Below, in pieces: positions 63,645-64,000 of a DNA stretch of 64,000 nucleotides (position 1 is the stretch's first letter; each line of letters opens with the position of its first letter). The stretch is taken from NCBI RefSeq assembly GCF_019145355.1, contig NZ_JAHSTY010000003.1, positions 66,933 to 130,932 on the forward strand. Direction: 5' to 3'. The notes under the pieces were generated by a model, which did not search any database, was not told the origin of the DNA, and saw only the letters and a program-made list of their open reading frames with translations. The stretch is from Pseudomonas azadiae (GTDB lineage Bacteria > Pseudomonadota > Gammaproteobacteria > Pseudomonadales > Pseudomonadaceae). Made by a program: the position numbers and the translations under genes.

Positions 63645-63946
63645 GGATAGACCGTCGTGTTTGCGCGACGCAGATGGGTAAACCTGGGTCGCGATCCAAA
63701 CGGGCGCCGTCGGATGAACGACGCCGTCTTGCCGGGCAAGGCCAACGGGACGTGCAGTATAAAAAGCTCGGCATGGGACCATTCACTGTAAAAACGCGAC
63801 TATTCAGGGGAAAACCCCATAATAGATCGCCGAAACAGGAGCCTCTGCCCTGAATTTTTAAGTAAAACCACTTATTTGAACGGACGCGAGTATTGCACAG
63901 GCCGCGTGCAACGTCATGAGCACGATCCCGAAACATCGTCCTTCAA
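63645..63946. other. Intergenic region, no gene seen
   Basis: About 300 bp upstream of the permease. The short ORFs that cross it (for example 63549-63782 and 63640-63936, minus) lack ribosome-binding sites or family resemblance. It probably holds the permease promoter, but no promoter can be called with confidence. A small dyad CGTCG/CGACG lies at about 63653-63670. Confidence 0.5.
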
Positions 63947-64000
63947 CTGTAGGAGCTCTCGAGCTTTAGCGAGGCAGCGATAGCGCAGTGTCAGTCAAAG
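63947..64000. repeat. Partial REP, third class, cut by window end
   Basis: CTGTAGGAGCTCTCGAGCTTTAGCGAGGCAGCGAT resembles the Pseudomonas REP class that reads tgtaggagc-N-cgag...gaggc-gcgat. Only one arm is seen; the partner would lie past 64000. Confidence 0.6.

Overview
The window is chromosomal DNA from a Pseudomonas, most likely of the P. fluorescens group. The evidence is the gene order (argG-motY-pyrC-rnt-peroxiredoxin-bfd-bfr-grxD, glpF-glpK-glpR-glpD, mutS-fdxA), high GC third positions, dense REP/REPIN palindromes of Pseudomonas type, and a GacA-type small RNA. Nearly all of it is core genome with short intergenic gaps. The left end (1-360) just touches an accessory locus: the N-terminal half of an XRE repressor divergent from mutS, which in fluorescens-group strains is where R-tailocin/prophage clusters sit.

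Layout. 1-3.7 kb: repressor, mutS, fdxA. 3.7-4.03 kb: an rsmZ-type RNA on the minus strand with its remote GacA box. 4.1-9.7 kb: apbC / metG, an orphan rnfB, nth and a small acidic protein. 9.75-12.2 kb: a NarL-type regulator, about 600 bp of non-coding DNA, argG. 12.3-17.3 kb: motY, pyrC-rnt, peroxiredoxin, bfd-bfr (iron), grxD. 17.4-22.6 kb: molybdopterin oxidoreductase, ArgR-controlled argF with an ABC ATPase, ybaK. 22.7-28.0 kb: glycerol regulon. 28.1-35.4 kb: acidic amino acid uptake, aatJQMP with the AauS/AauR pair (sigma-54 promoter and AauR boxes visible), then glpM. 35.5-39.8 kb: a second sigma-54 two-component pair with a GNAT-like gene. 39.9-43.9 kb: a tightly overlapping aminotransferase/phosphatase/esterase operon and a MipA-type porin around a complex palindrome. 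44-48.7 kb: two SMR half-transporters with a ureohydrolase-like protein, a FrnE-type thioredoxin, a secreted hydrolase and metR. 49-55.6 kb: a signalling island (GNAT, Nudix and a degenerate YN-GYP response regulator, divergent from a dihaem peroxidase and two histidine kinases). 55.6-64 kb: Zur-type rpmE2, APC permease and nitrilase with a LuxR regulator, glutamate-synthase-like protein, OpgC and an amino acid permease.

How the parts work together. Several regulatory circuits can be read directly: ArgR on argF, a probable Fur box on bfd, GlpR operators on glpF and glpD, AauR plus sigma-54 on aatJ, a probable Zur box on rpmE2, and candidate Hfq/Crc A-rich sites before glpF, aatJ and the last permease. 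Twelve REP/REPIN elements, three of them nested or carrying partial copies, sit mostly at 3' ends of genes.

The least explained parts are the 49-55.6 kb peroxidase/kinase/YN-GYP island, the 39.9-43 kb overlapping operon, the SMR-pair/ureohydrolase operon, and the bacterioferritin that has lost half its ferroxidase ligands.
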